Part shown: piece by piece, positions 35,607 through 43,167 of the stretch
Position numbering within the stretch: position 1 is the first letter of the stretch
Layout: the number at the start of each line of letters is the position of its first letter
Assembly: GCF_013409065.1 (NCBI RefSeq)
Contig: NZ_JACBZP010000001.1
Span: forward strand, 1 to 64,000
DNA: 64,000 nt
Source of the DNA: Spelaeicoccus albus
Lineage (GTDB): Bacteria; Actinomycetota; Actinomycetes; Actinomycetales; Brevibacteriaceae
Reading direction: 5' to 3'
Position numbers and translations under genes: made by a program
The notes under the pieces: generated by a model
What the model saw: only the letters and a program-made list of their open reading frames with translations
Databases searched by the model: none
What the model was told of the DNA's origin: nothing

Positions 35607-36691
35607 GACGGCGCCCGGTGCGCCGATCGGGCCGATTTCGCCGGCGCGCCGGGTAAGAGGCCGTCCCGGCGCAGCCCTTGGATCGCCGTTGCGCAAAAGC
35701 CGTTCAAGGGGCTCATCCGGGATCGGGGCACTCCGTCGCCGCGGTCGAGCGATTCGCCAAGTCCGCGATCGCGTCGCAGCACCCCTTGCAGCGGCAGCCC
35801 GATGCTGTCGGCCAAAACCGGACCGGTCAGGCCCGAACGCAGCGGCCCGCGCACCACTAGCCGGTCCGTTGCGGCATCCAGCCGCCTTGCCACTTGTGAG
35901 GCCGCGACCGCGGCGCGCACACTTGCCGGGCTGATCAGCAACCGGCGGCGGCAGGCGGCAATTGCTGCGGGATCGATATGCCTGGGTAGGTCGACGACGA
36001 CGAGCTCGAAGGCCCGCCGCGCAGCATCGAGGACATCGGTGAACAGTTCCGTCGTCAGCTCATGCGCATTGCTTCGATCCCACGACAACAATGCAACCCC
36101 GTCGATGGACGGAAGCGACTGGGCCAAGTCGGCCGGACGCAGCGTGCCGCGGCTCGTGGCGAGATCGGGCCATCGCAGGCCGGGGGCGCGTTCACCGCCC
36201 GCCACCAGGTCGAGTCCGCCGCCAAAGCTGTCCGCATCGATCAGTACCGGGCGATGCCCGGACGCCGCCCCCGCAAGCGCCAAACCGGTTGCCAGCGTGC
36301 TGGCGCCGGCCCCTCCGCAACCACCGATGACGCCGATGACGCCGGCGCGGGACGTATCCGGCTCGACGGCTGCAATCATGCGCTGCACCAGCCAGGTGTC
36401 GCCGTTCGGAAGTACTGCCACGTGCTCGGCCCCGATCGAAGCCGCATGCCGCCAGGCCGCGTCGGCCGTGTCGGTCGTGGCGACCACGACGCACGGCATG
36501 TCGGCCGGCTCCGGCGGTGCGGCGTCCGTGCCGAGAAGCAACAGCGCCGATCGTCGCCATCCCGCCGGCAAGGCTCGCGACGAGTGCCCGGTCACCATAT
36601 CGATCCCGGCCGATGACGCGATCACGCGACACGCGTCGAGCACGGCACTGGATCCGCTGACCGCGACGACGAAGGACTCGGCTTCGTTCAT
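35603..36691 (-). CDS. CpaE-like P-loop ATPase (septum-site/pilus localisation, Ssd-like)
   Basis: A 362-residue MinD/ParA-family protein. A receiver-like N-terminal region of about 120 residues precedes the deviant Walker A GGCGGAGASTLATGLA, then VLIDADSFGGGLDLVAG (Walker A') and ELVVVDLPRHID. In Caulobacter CpaE places the pilus machine, and in M. tuberculosis the homologue Ssd (Rv3660c) affects septation. It is the first gene of the tad-like operon and follows a hairpin that carries a DnaA-box-like sequence. Confidence 0.87.
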   Translation of the reverse strand: MNEAESFVVAVSGSSAVLDACRVIASSAGIDMVTGHSSRALPAGWRRSALLLLGTDAAPPEPADMPCVVVATTDTADAAWRHAASIGAEHVAVLPNGDTWLVQRMIAAVEPDTSRAGVIGVIGGCGGAGASTLATGLALAGAASGHRPVLIDADSFGGGLDLVAGGERAPGLRWPDLATSRGTLRPADLAQSLPSIDGVALLSWDRSNAHELTTELFTDVLDAARRAFELVVVDLPRHIDPAAIAACRRRLLISPASVRAAVAASQVARRLDAATDRLVVRGPLRSGLTGPVLADSIGLPLQGVLRRDRGLGESLDRGDGVPRSRMSPLNGFCATAIQGLRRDGLLPGAPAKSARSAHRAPS

Positions 36692-36726
36692 TCACTCAGC
36701 GTGCCGAGTCGCCGCCCTTCATGCAT

Positions 36727-36768
36727 CCGGCGGCAGCGGAATTGTGGATAACTTTCCGCTGCCGCCGG
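36727..36768. terminator. 15-bp perfect hairpin with a DnaA-box sequence in the loop
   Basis: CCGGCGGCAGCGGAA (36727-36741) is perfectly complementary to 36754-36768. The 12-nt loop contains TGTGGATAA at 36743-36751, i.e. the consensus DnaA box TTATCCACA on the minus strand. It lies between the 577-residue protein gene and cpaE, both leftward, so it can act as terminator of the former. No T tract follows. Confidence 0.6.
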
Positions 36769-36787
36769 CTTGTGGACGAAGGGGTCT

Positions 36788-38521
36788 TCAGCCGCGCTGG
36801 ATCCCCGACACATCGTGCAGAATGCCAATACGGCCGTCATCGCTGCGCACCGTGAACGACGTTCCGTGATCCTCCAAGGCCAGGAACCACGTTCCGGGCG
36901 TCACCGCGAACAGCGGCCCGCCCGCTTCGTCGAATGCCGGACGTTCTTCCGGGACGGCGAACCAGAACGGCTGCGACGCGCTTGCGGCATCGTCCGACGC
37001 CGCGTTCGGAGCGCCGGCCGCGTAGTCCGACTCGGCTTGGGCGTCGCCGTCGACGTGCGAATCGCTCGAAGTCTCGGCCGCGGCAGCTCCGGCCATCCAG
37101 TTTTCCTGCGGGTCGGTGCCGGCATCGGCCGGCGTGGATTCCGCGGCCGGTTCGGCTACCTCGGCCGGCGCGGACTGCTCCTCCGGCGCCGCCTCGACCG
37201 GCGTCGCCTCGTCGGCGGTCGCCGTCTCGTCAGCGGACGCCGTCTCGTCGGCCGTCGTCGCCTCGTCAGCGGGCGCCGTCTCGTCAGCGGGCGCAGCGGC
37301 ATGGGCTCCGGTGTGTTCGCGCCCGGCATCGGGCGTGCCCATCACAACGGGCACCTCGGAGGACGCCGGGTGGGCGTACGAGTCCGAGGCCTCACCGGCA
37401 GCCGAGTGCTGGTGCGCTGCGTACGCGGTTCCGGCCACCCCGGCTGCTCCGGCCGCGCCGGCAACGTACGGAGTCGTATGGGACGACGTCTCCGCCGGAT
37501 CGGCAACTCGGTACTCCGACCGCTCTTCATCGGACGGTTGTTCCGCCCCGGCACCGAACTGCTGCGGCTGCTGCGGCTCGGAGGCGTATTGATTCGAAGC
37601 GTTTGAGGCACTGTATCCGCCCTGCTGCGCCTGCTGCTGGCCGTACTGTTCCTGGCCGTACTGTTCCTGGCCGTATTGGCCTTGGCCGTACTGCTGTTCC
37701 TGCGGCTGCCCGACCGGCTGGCCGTACTGCTGCTGGCCGTACTGCTGTTGGCCGTACTGGTCCGGGCCGACCTGATTGTGCCCCGGCTTCGGCGTCAGCG
37801 TGACTGGGCGAGCCTTCGGCTGCGCCGCAACGTCCGCGCGACCGGCAAAATCAGCGCGGAACGCCGGAATCATCGTCAGCGACGCCGCGACGAATACGAG
37901 CAGCGAGCCCAGCAGCGTCAATATCGACCCGATATAGGAGTACTGCGGCTGCGAAATGAAGAACAAGAAGTTGTACACGGCGCCGGCAATGGCAACGGCG
38001 GAAATGACCTGGTCGATCGAGAACGACCCGATCCGCTTCGGGAATCCGCCCGCGAGCTTTTGAATCAGACACAACACGCCCGCCACTATCGGCGCCAACA
38101 CCAGGAAGAAGATGGTCGGCAACCCGCTCCAGTGCCACACCCAGGAGCTGAAATCAATTGCCGAATAGGCCGTGTGGACGTGTCGGACCGGGAACAAGCA
38201 GCCAATGAGCACTATCAACGCGCCGGCCATGATGAGGATGTCGCGCAGCGTGAACGGCCCCATGATGCCCTCACCCGGCGCACGTTGCGGCCGGGGCTGC
38301 TGGTATTGCTGAAACTGGCCCTGCTGGTACTGGTTCTGCTGATACGGATCCTGCTGGAACTGGGGCTGGCCGTATTGCGGCTGAGCCCCGCCGTATTGCG
38401 CCCCATCGTACTGGCCCTGCTGGTATTGGGGCCCTCCGTACGCGCCGCCTTGGGGATTCGAATAAGTGCCCTGATCCGCAGCAGCTGGATCGTAGGGGCC
38501 CGGCTGATGGGGTGAGCTCAT
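36788..38521 (-). CDS. Gln/Tyr/Gly-rich four-helix membrane protein of unknown function
   Basis: A 577-residue protein in four parts. An N-terminal region (1-85) is built of YQQGQ and QYGGAQ repeats, four membrane helices follow at about 95-230, and a second low-complexity region has QYGQEQ repeats followed by ADETA/ADEAT repeats. A C-terminal block of about 60 residues (PFWFAVPEERPAFDEAGG, TPGTWFLALEDHGTSF) looks folded and conserved. I do not recognise a function. The architecture recalls actinobacterial envelope proteins with disordered cytoplasmic tails. The ATG at 38521 is preceded by AAAGAGG at 7 nt. Confidence 0.8.
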   Translation of the reverse strand: MSSPHQPGPYDPAAADQGTYSNPQGGAYGGPQYQQGQYDGAQYGGAQPQYGQPQFQQDPYQQNQYQQGQFQQYQQPRPQRAPGEGIMGPFTLRDILIMAGALIVLIGCLFPVRHVHTAYSAIDFSSWVWHWSGLPTIFFLVLAPIVAGVLCLIQKLAGGFPKRIGSFSIDQVISAVAIAGAVYNFLFFISQPQYSYIGSILTLLGSLLVFVAASLTMIPAFRADFAGRADVAAQPKARPVTLTPKPGHNQVGPDQYGQQQYGQQQYGQPVGQPQEQQYGQGQYGQEQYGQEQYGQQQAQQGGYSASNASNQYASEPQQPQQFGAGAEQPSDEERSEYRVADPAETSSHTTPYVAGAAGAAGVAGTAYAAHQHSAAGEASDSYAHPASSEVPVVMGTPDAGREHTGAHAAAPADETAPADEATTADETASADETATADEATPVEAAPEEQSAPAEVAEPAAESTPADAGTDPQENWMAGAAAAETSSDSHVDGDAQAESDYAAGAPNAASDDAASASQPFWFAVPEERPAFDEAGGPLFAVTPGTWFLALEDHGTSFTVRSDDGRIGILHDVSGIQRG

Positions 38522-38616
38522 CGGTGTGCCTCTTTCGGGGGATAAAAGCGTGCAATGCAACTTACCTGACGATCTTTGCAGAAAAACCGCGGATGGGCAT
38601 CCGCACCCCTTGATCG

Positions 38617-38647
38617 AATGACGTATTCTGAATAAAGAAACGTCATT
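38617..38647. promoter_or_regulatory. Operator AATGACGT-N15-ACGTCATT over the sugar operon promoter
   Basis: Perfect 8-bp arms (38617-38624 and 38640-38647) lie 27 bp before the SIS gene. They overlap a possible promoter (TTGATC at 38610-38615, TAAAGA at 38633-38638, 17-bp spacing). The natural candidate regulator is the DeoR protein at the end of the same operon. Confidence 0.55.
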
Positions 38648-38673
38648 TCAATCAACAAAAATCAAGGAGTGTC

Positions 38674-39564
38674 ATGTCGACGTACGCCGGCCCGGAAGAT
38701 ATGGCTCGTGAATTGTCCAGCCAGCCCGACATCTGGCGGCAGGCCGCCGCCATGCTGCCTGCGGACGGGCTTCCCGAGCGCGGCGCGAAGGTCGCCGTGG
38801 TCGGATGCGGCACGTCGTGGTTCATGGCGCAAAGTTATGCGGCCCTTCGCGAAAGTCGTGGTTTCGGTGTGACGGACGCCTTTGTCGCCAGCGAGGCCCC
38901 GCTGGATCGCGAGTACGATCTCGTGGTCGGCATCAGCCGCTCCGGCACCACCACCGAGGTCATCGAGTTGTTCGACGACGTTCGGGGGCGCATCCCGACG
39001 CTCGGGATTGTCGGGAATCCGGACTCGCCGCTGGCGGCCGATTCCGATTCGGCGGTCGTTCTGCCGTTCGCCGACGAAAACTCAGTCGTACAAACACGCT
39101 TCGCGACCGGCGCGCTGGCGCTGCTGCGCGCTTCGCTGGGCGACGATCTGTCGGCCGCGATCGCCGACGCGGAAAACGTGCTGGAGCGCGATGTGCCGGA
39201 CGAGTTGGTCGACGCCGAGCAATTCACCTTCCTGGGACGCGGATGGACCATCGGACTGGCCAACGAGGCGGCGCTGAAGATGCGCGAATCGTCCCAATCG
39301 TGGACCGAATCGTATCCGGCCATGGACTACCGCCACGGTCCCATCAGCATTGCGCAGCCCGGCCGCGTGACCTGGATGATCGGCGAGGACGTGCAGGGCC
39401 TTGCCGCCGACATCGAGCGGACCGGTGCGCTCTACGTGCGCGAGCCGGTCGACCCGATGGCCGCGCTGGTGCGCATCCACATGGTCGCGCTGGCCAGGGC
39501 CCGCGCCCGCGGTCTGAACGCCGACGCACCACGGGGCCTGACGCGTTCGGTCATCCTGAAGTGA
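38674..39564 (+). CDS. agaS: SIS-domain sugar isomerase/deaminase (AgaS-like)
   Basis: A 296-residue protein with two SIS domains. VVGCGTSWFMAQ and GISRSGTTTEVIEL form the phosphosugar-binding loop of the first, and FLGRGWTIGLANEAALKMRES starts the second. It matches the isomerase half of GlmS without the glutaminase part. AgaS-type proteins convert galactosamine-6-phosphate into tagatose-6-phosphate and ammonia. Downstream PfkB and class II aldolase genes fit that route. A glucosamine- or fructosamine-related deglycase is an alternative. AAGGAG precedes the ATG by 4 nt. Confidence 0.82.
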   Translation: MSTYAGPEDMARELSSQPDIWRQAAAMLPADGLPERGAKVAVVGCGTSWFMAQSYAALRESRGFGVTDAFVASEAPLDREYDLVVGISRSGTTTEVIELFDDVRGRIPTLGIVGNPDSPLAADSDSAVVLPFADENSVVQTRFATGALALLRASLGDDLSAAIADAENVLERDVPDELVDAEQFTFLGRGWTIGLANEAALKMRESSQSWTESYPAMDYRHGPISIAQPGRVTWMIGEDVQGLAADIERTGALYVREPVDPMAALVRIHMVALARARARGLNADAPRGLTRSVILK

Positions 39565-40472
39565 GCGCCCCGGGAAGCTTTGCCGTCGACGTCGGCGGCA
39601 CCGACATCAAATCCGCTCTCGTCGACGGTAACGGCGACCTGCACGACGTCCGGCGCACGCCGACTCCGGTGATTCCCGGCGATGGCGAGGCGACCGGGCG
39701 CGCCATCGTCGACACCGTTGCCGGACTTGTGCCTGCCGGAGTCGCCGCCGCCGGTCTCATCGTGCCCGGGTGGGTGGACGACGCGCGCGGCGTCGCCGTC
39801 CAATCGGAAAACCTCGGATGGCGAAACTTCGATTTTCGCACTCGTTTGGAGGCCGAGCTGGGAATTCCCGTCGGCTTCGGGCACGACGTCCGCGCGGCAG
39901 GACTTGCCGAATACCGACTTGGCGCGGCGCGCGAATATTCCTCGGTCGCGGTCGTCCCGATCGGCACGGGCATTGCCGCCGCTTTGATTCTCGACGGACA
40001 GCCGTACTCCGGCGACGGCCTGGCAGGCGAGATCGGCCACCTCCGGGTGGCCGACGGCCCGGCGTGCGCATGCGGTTCCCGCGGCTGCCTGGAAGCCGTC
40101 GCCTCGGCCGGCGCCATCGCGCGCATCTACCGCCGGCGGACCGGGGACGACGTCGACGGCGCCCGAGAGGTCATTGCCCGCATGCACGCCGGCGACCGGA
40201 CCGCCGCCGAGATCTGGCGGGCCGCACTGGACGCCCTGGCCACTGCGTTCACCGCCCTGACGACGCTCATCGCTCCCGAAGCAATAGTGATCGGCGGCGG
40301 TCTCGGCGCTGCCGGCAACGACTTGTTCGACCCGCTGGCCGACCGGATTGCCGCGTCGCTGACCTTCCAGCGGCCTCCCGTGCTGGTGCCCGCCGGTTTC
40401 GGTCAGGACGCCGGCTTGATCGGCGCCGGCCTGTTGGCCCGGGACCGTGCGAATCCGGGGGTCGAATCGTGA
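39561..40472 (+). CDS. ROK family sugar kinase
   Basis: A 303-residue kinase. It has the ATP phosphate-binding loop FAVDVGGTDIKSALV, the catalytic Asp in GFGHDVRAAGLAEYR, GEIGHLRV, and the ROK zinc motif CACGSRGCLEAVAS. ROK kinases phosphorylate glucose, N-acetylglucosamine or, as AgaK, N-acetylgalactosamine. In this operon it probably provides the 6-phosphate used by the SIS enzyme. The GTG start overlaps the agaS stop (GTGA) and its own stop overlaps the next start. Confidence 0.85.
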   Translation: MSAPGSFAVDVGGTDIKSALVDGNGDLHDVRRTPTPVIPGDGEATGRAIVDTVAGLVPAGVAAAGLIVPGWVDDARGVAVQSENLGWRNFDFRTRLEAELGIPVGFGHDVRAAGLAEYRLGAAREYSSVAVVPIGTGIAAALILDGQPYSGDGLAGEIGHLRVADGPACACGSRGCLEAVASAGAIARIYRRRTGDDVDGAREVIARMHAGDRTAAEIWRAALDALATAFTALTTLIAPEAIVIGGGLGAAGNDLFDPLADRIAASLTFQRPPVLVPAGFGQDAGLIGAGLLARDRANPGVES

Positions 40473-41398
40473 TCCTCACCCTCACCCCGAATCCGGCGTG
40501 GGACATCACGCTGCACACCTCATCCGTCACGCCGGGCGGCAGCCATCGGGTACCGCCCGGCACGGCGCGCGCCGGCGGCAAGGGCATCAATGTGGCCCGC
40601 GTGTTGCACGACCGGCGCACTGACGCCGTGGCGACGCTGCCGGTCGGCGGCGCCACCGGAGACCTGATCACCGCCGATTTGAGCCGCTCCGGCCTGAATT
40701 TCACGGCGTCCGGAATAGCCGGCGAATCGCGGCGCACCGTTGCGGTGGTCGACGATTCAACCGGGCAGACGACAATTTTCAACGAGTCCGGCCCCCCGAT
40801 GGAACCGGGCGAAGTCGACAACCTGTTGGCCTGCGCGGCCGACGCTGCTGCGAACGCTCATTTGGTCGTCGGTTCGGGAAGTCTTCCGCCGGGCTGTCCC
40901 GACGACTTCTACGCGCATCTCGTGCAGATCGCCCACGACCGGCACTTACCGTGCCTCATCGACGCGTCCGGCAGCGCCCTGCTCCGGGCTGCCGAGGCCG
41001 GGGCCGACCTGGTGAAACCCAATGCCGCCGAGGCGGTTGCCGCGACCGGCGCGGCCGACCCGTTCGCGGGCGCTTCGGATCTGCTGGCCCGCGGCGCAGC
41101 GCGAGTATTGCTCTCGGACGGCGAACGCGGCATGTTCGACCTGGTGGCCGGGGAACCAACACTGCACGGCACGCCGGGTCGCGTCCTGTCCGGCAATGCC
41201 ACCGGGGCCGGCGATGCGGCCGTCGCTGCGGCCGCAACTGCCCTGACGTCCGGCGACGACCGGGATGCTCTCGTGATCCGCGCAACCGCCTGGTCGGCCG
41301 CCGCAGTCACCATGCCGGCGGCCGGCGACCTTCCCGACGACCCCGACGCCTGGATCGATTCGGTACGACTGACCACGCATCACGGCCGGCCCGACTGA
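40469..41398 (+). CDS. PfkB family kinase, probable tagatose-6-phosphate or 1-phosphofructokinase
   Basis: A 309-residue ribokinase-fold protein starting ILTLTPNPAWDITLH, the typical opening of LacC/FruK enzymes. It contains RAGGKGINVARVL and the catalytic anion-hole motif GNATGAGDAAVAAA. In the operon it would make tagatose-1,6-bisphosphate for the aldolase encoded next. The GTG start is supported by the GTGA overlap with the ROK gene. A 1-phosphofructokinase role cannot be excluded. Confidence 0.85.
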   Translation: MILTLTPNPAWDITLHTSSVTPGGSHRVPPGTARAGGKGINVARVLHDRRTDAVATLPVGGATGDLITADLSRSGLNFTASGIAGESRRTVAVVDDSTGQTTIFNESGPPMEPGEVDNLLACAADAAANAHLVVGSGSLPPGCPDDFYAHLVQIAHDRHLPCLIDASGSALLRAAEAGADLVKPNAAEAVAATGAADPFAGASDLLARGAARVLLSDGERGMFDLVAGEPTLHGTPGRVLSGNATGAGDAAVAAAATALTSGDDRDALVIRATAWSAAAVTMPAAGDLPDDPDAWIDSVRLTTHHGRPD

Positions 41399-41425
41399 CC
41401 GGGCCGCCTTCGACAAGGAGCTCTC

Positions 41426-42271
41426 ATGCCATTGATTCCGACTCGCGACCTGCTGGCCGACGCCGCGGCGCGGCGCACCGGCCTGGGCGCACTCAACGTC
41501 GTCCACCTCGAAACCTGCGAAGGCATAGTCGCCGGGGCCGAACGGGCCGGCCTCCCCGTCGTGCTGCAGATTTCCGAGAACTGCGCCAAGTTCCACGGTG
41601 GATTGACGCCATTGGCGTGCGCGGTTTTGGCGGTCGCCGAGAATTCCAGCGCCCGGGTGGCGGTGCATTTGGATCATGCCGAGGACGCCGCGCTGGCCCG
41701 CCACGCCGTCGATGCCGGATTCGGGTCCGTGATGTTCGACGGAGCCGCGCTGCCCTACGACGACAATGTGGCGGCGACGGCCGATGCGGCACGGTACGCC
41801 CATGCGCACGGAACGATCATCGAAGCCGAACTCGGCAAGGTCGGCGGCAAGGACGGCGCGCACGCGCCGGGGGTACGCACCGACCCGGGCGAGGCGCGAC
41901 GCTTTGCCGCCGCCACCGGCGTCGACGCCTTGGCCGTCGCGGTCGGCTCGTCGCACGCCATGGTCACGCGCACGGCGTCCCTCGATTTCGAATTGATCGC
42001 GCGGCTACATGCAGCGGTCGACGTGCCGTTGGTGCTGCACGGCTCGTCGGGCGTTGCCGATTCGGACATCCGCACGGCGATCGCGGCCGGGATAACGAAG
42101 ATCAACGTGTCGACCCAATTGAACAAGATGTTCACGTCGGCGGTGCGAGACTATCTGGACAACGACCCGGATGTCGTCGATTCTCGCAAATACGTGCGCG
42201 CCGGACGCGACGCCGTCGCCGCCGAGACGGCCCGGCTACTTGCCGTGTTCGACGTCGGAGCCGGCGCGTGA
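41426..42271 (+). CDS. Class II ketose-bisphosphate aldolase (tagatose/fructose-1,6-bisphosphate)
   Basis: A 281-residue zinc aldolase. It has GALNVVHLETCEGIVAGAE at the start, the zinc ligand region VAVHLDHAEDAAL, GSVMFDGAALPYDDN and the late VLHGSSGVADSDI (GatY/AgaY numbering). It splits the bisphosphate into dihydroxyacetone phosphate and glyceraldehyde-3-phosphate. AAGGAG lies 7 nt before the ATG. It follows the PfkB gene by 27 bp. Specificity for tagatose is inferred from neighbours only. Confidence 0.87.
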   Translation: MPLIPTRDLLADAAARRTGLGALNVVHLETCEGIVAGAERAGLPVVLQISENCAKFHGGLTPLACAVLAVAENSSARVAVHLDHAEDAALARHAVDAGFGSVMFDGAALPYDDNVAATADAARYAHAHGTIIEAELGKVGGKDGAHAPGVRTDPGEARRFAAATGVDALAVAVGSSHAMVTRTASLDFELIARLHAAVDVPLVLHGSSGVADSDIRTAIAAGITKINVSTQLNKMFTSAVRDYLDNDPDVVDSRKYVRAGRDAVAAETARLLAVFDVGAGA

Positions 42272-43053
42272 ACCGCGCCGACCGGCTCACTGCGTTGCTG
42301 GACATGCTCGGCACGCACGGCAGCGTCGACGTCGGGCAGGTGATGGCTGAACTGCACGTGTCGGCGGCCACTGCCCGCCGCGATCTCGATACGTTGGCGG
42401 AGCAGCAGCTTCTCACGCGCACTCGCGGCGGAGCGGTCGGAGCCGATACCGTCGCCTACGATCTGCCCCTGCGCTATGCCGCCAGCGGCCGGATCGGTGC
42501 AAAGCGCACGATTGCGGCAAGGGCCTCGGCAATGGTCCCGGTGAATTCCTCGGTCGGGTTGTGCGGCGGCACGACGAGCACCGAAGTGGCTCGCGCGCTT
42601 GCCGCCCGCGCCGATATCGCCGCGCCGTCGCCGACCCCGAACCTGACGGTCGTGACCAACGCCATCAATATTGCCGCCCAGCTTGCCGTGCGCCCGCAGA
42701 TCAAGGTCGTCGTGACGGGCGGGGTCGTGCAGCCCAGGTCGTACGAACTCGTGGGCCCGTATTCCGATCTGGTCTTGGGCCGGCTCACCATCGATTACGC
42801 GTTCGTCGGTGTCGACGGCATCGATCCACACCTCGGCGCCAGCGTGCACAACGAAGAGGAGGCGGCAGTCAACTCCCTGATGGCGTCGCGGGCTCGGCAC
42901 GCCGTCGCCATCGCCGATTCGTCAAAGATCGGCGTACGCGCATTTGCCGCCGTGGATGCCGCGTTCGGCACGGTCATCACGGACTCGTCGATCAGCCCGT
43001 CCGCCCGCGAGGAGTTCGAATCCGTCGGCATCGGCGTGGTTGTCGCCGACTGA
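42268..43053 (+). CDS. DeoR/GlpR family regulator of the sugar operon
   Basis: A 261-residue protein with a DeoR HTH at residues 5-55 (VGQVMAELHVSAATARRDLD, RTRGGAVGADT) and a DeoR sensor domain (GLCGGTTSTEVARAL, VVTNAINIAAQL, FVGVDGIDP, ADSSKIG). Such regulators usually repress and respond to a phosphosugar of the pathway they control. The GTG start overlaps the aldolase stop as GTGA, so it is made with the enzymes. The inverted repeat at 38617-38647 is its likely operator. Confidence 0.88.
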   Translation: MNRADRLTALLDMLGTHGSVDVGQVMAELHVSAATARRDLDTLAEQQLLTRTRGGAVGADTVAYDLPLRYAASGRIGAKRTIAARASAMVPVNSSVGLCGGTTSTEVARALAARADIAAPSPTPNLTVVTNAINIAAQLAVRPQIKVVVTGGVVQPRSYELVGPYSDLVLGRLTIDYAFVGVDGIDPHLGASVHNEEEAAVNSLMASRARHAVAIADSSKIGVRAFAAVDAAFGTVITDSSISPSAREEFESVGIGVVVAD

Positions 43054-43111
43054 GCGCATGGCGCGGCTCGACACCATTTGGACGGGTGTTTTGCCATCAG
43101 ACCGCGCCGAC

Positions 43112-43126
43112 TATGGTCGTAGACCA
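43112..43126. promoter_or_regulatory. Possible -10 and palindrome TGGTC-GTA-GACCA before acs
   Basis: TATGGT (43112-43117) could be a -10 with TTGCCA (43091-43096) as -35 at a short 15-bp spacing. The palindrome at 43114-43126 overlaps it. Position suits an operator for acs, but the factor is unknown. Confidence 0.3.
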
Positions 43127-43167
43127 CGGAGTAATGTCAATCACATACATCAAGAGGAAGGCGAGCT

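Noticed and set aside
43130-43160. Crp/GlxR site before acs
   Set aside because: TCACA is present, but the partner half-site at 6-bp spacing does not match TGTGA.
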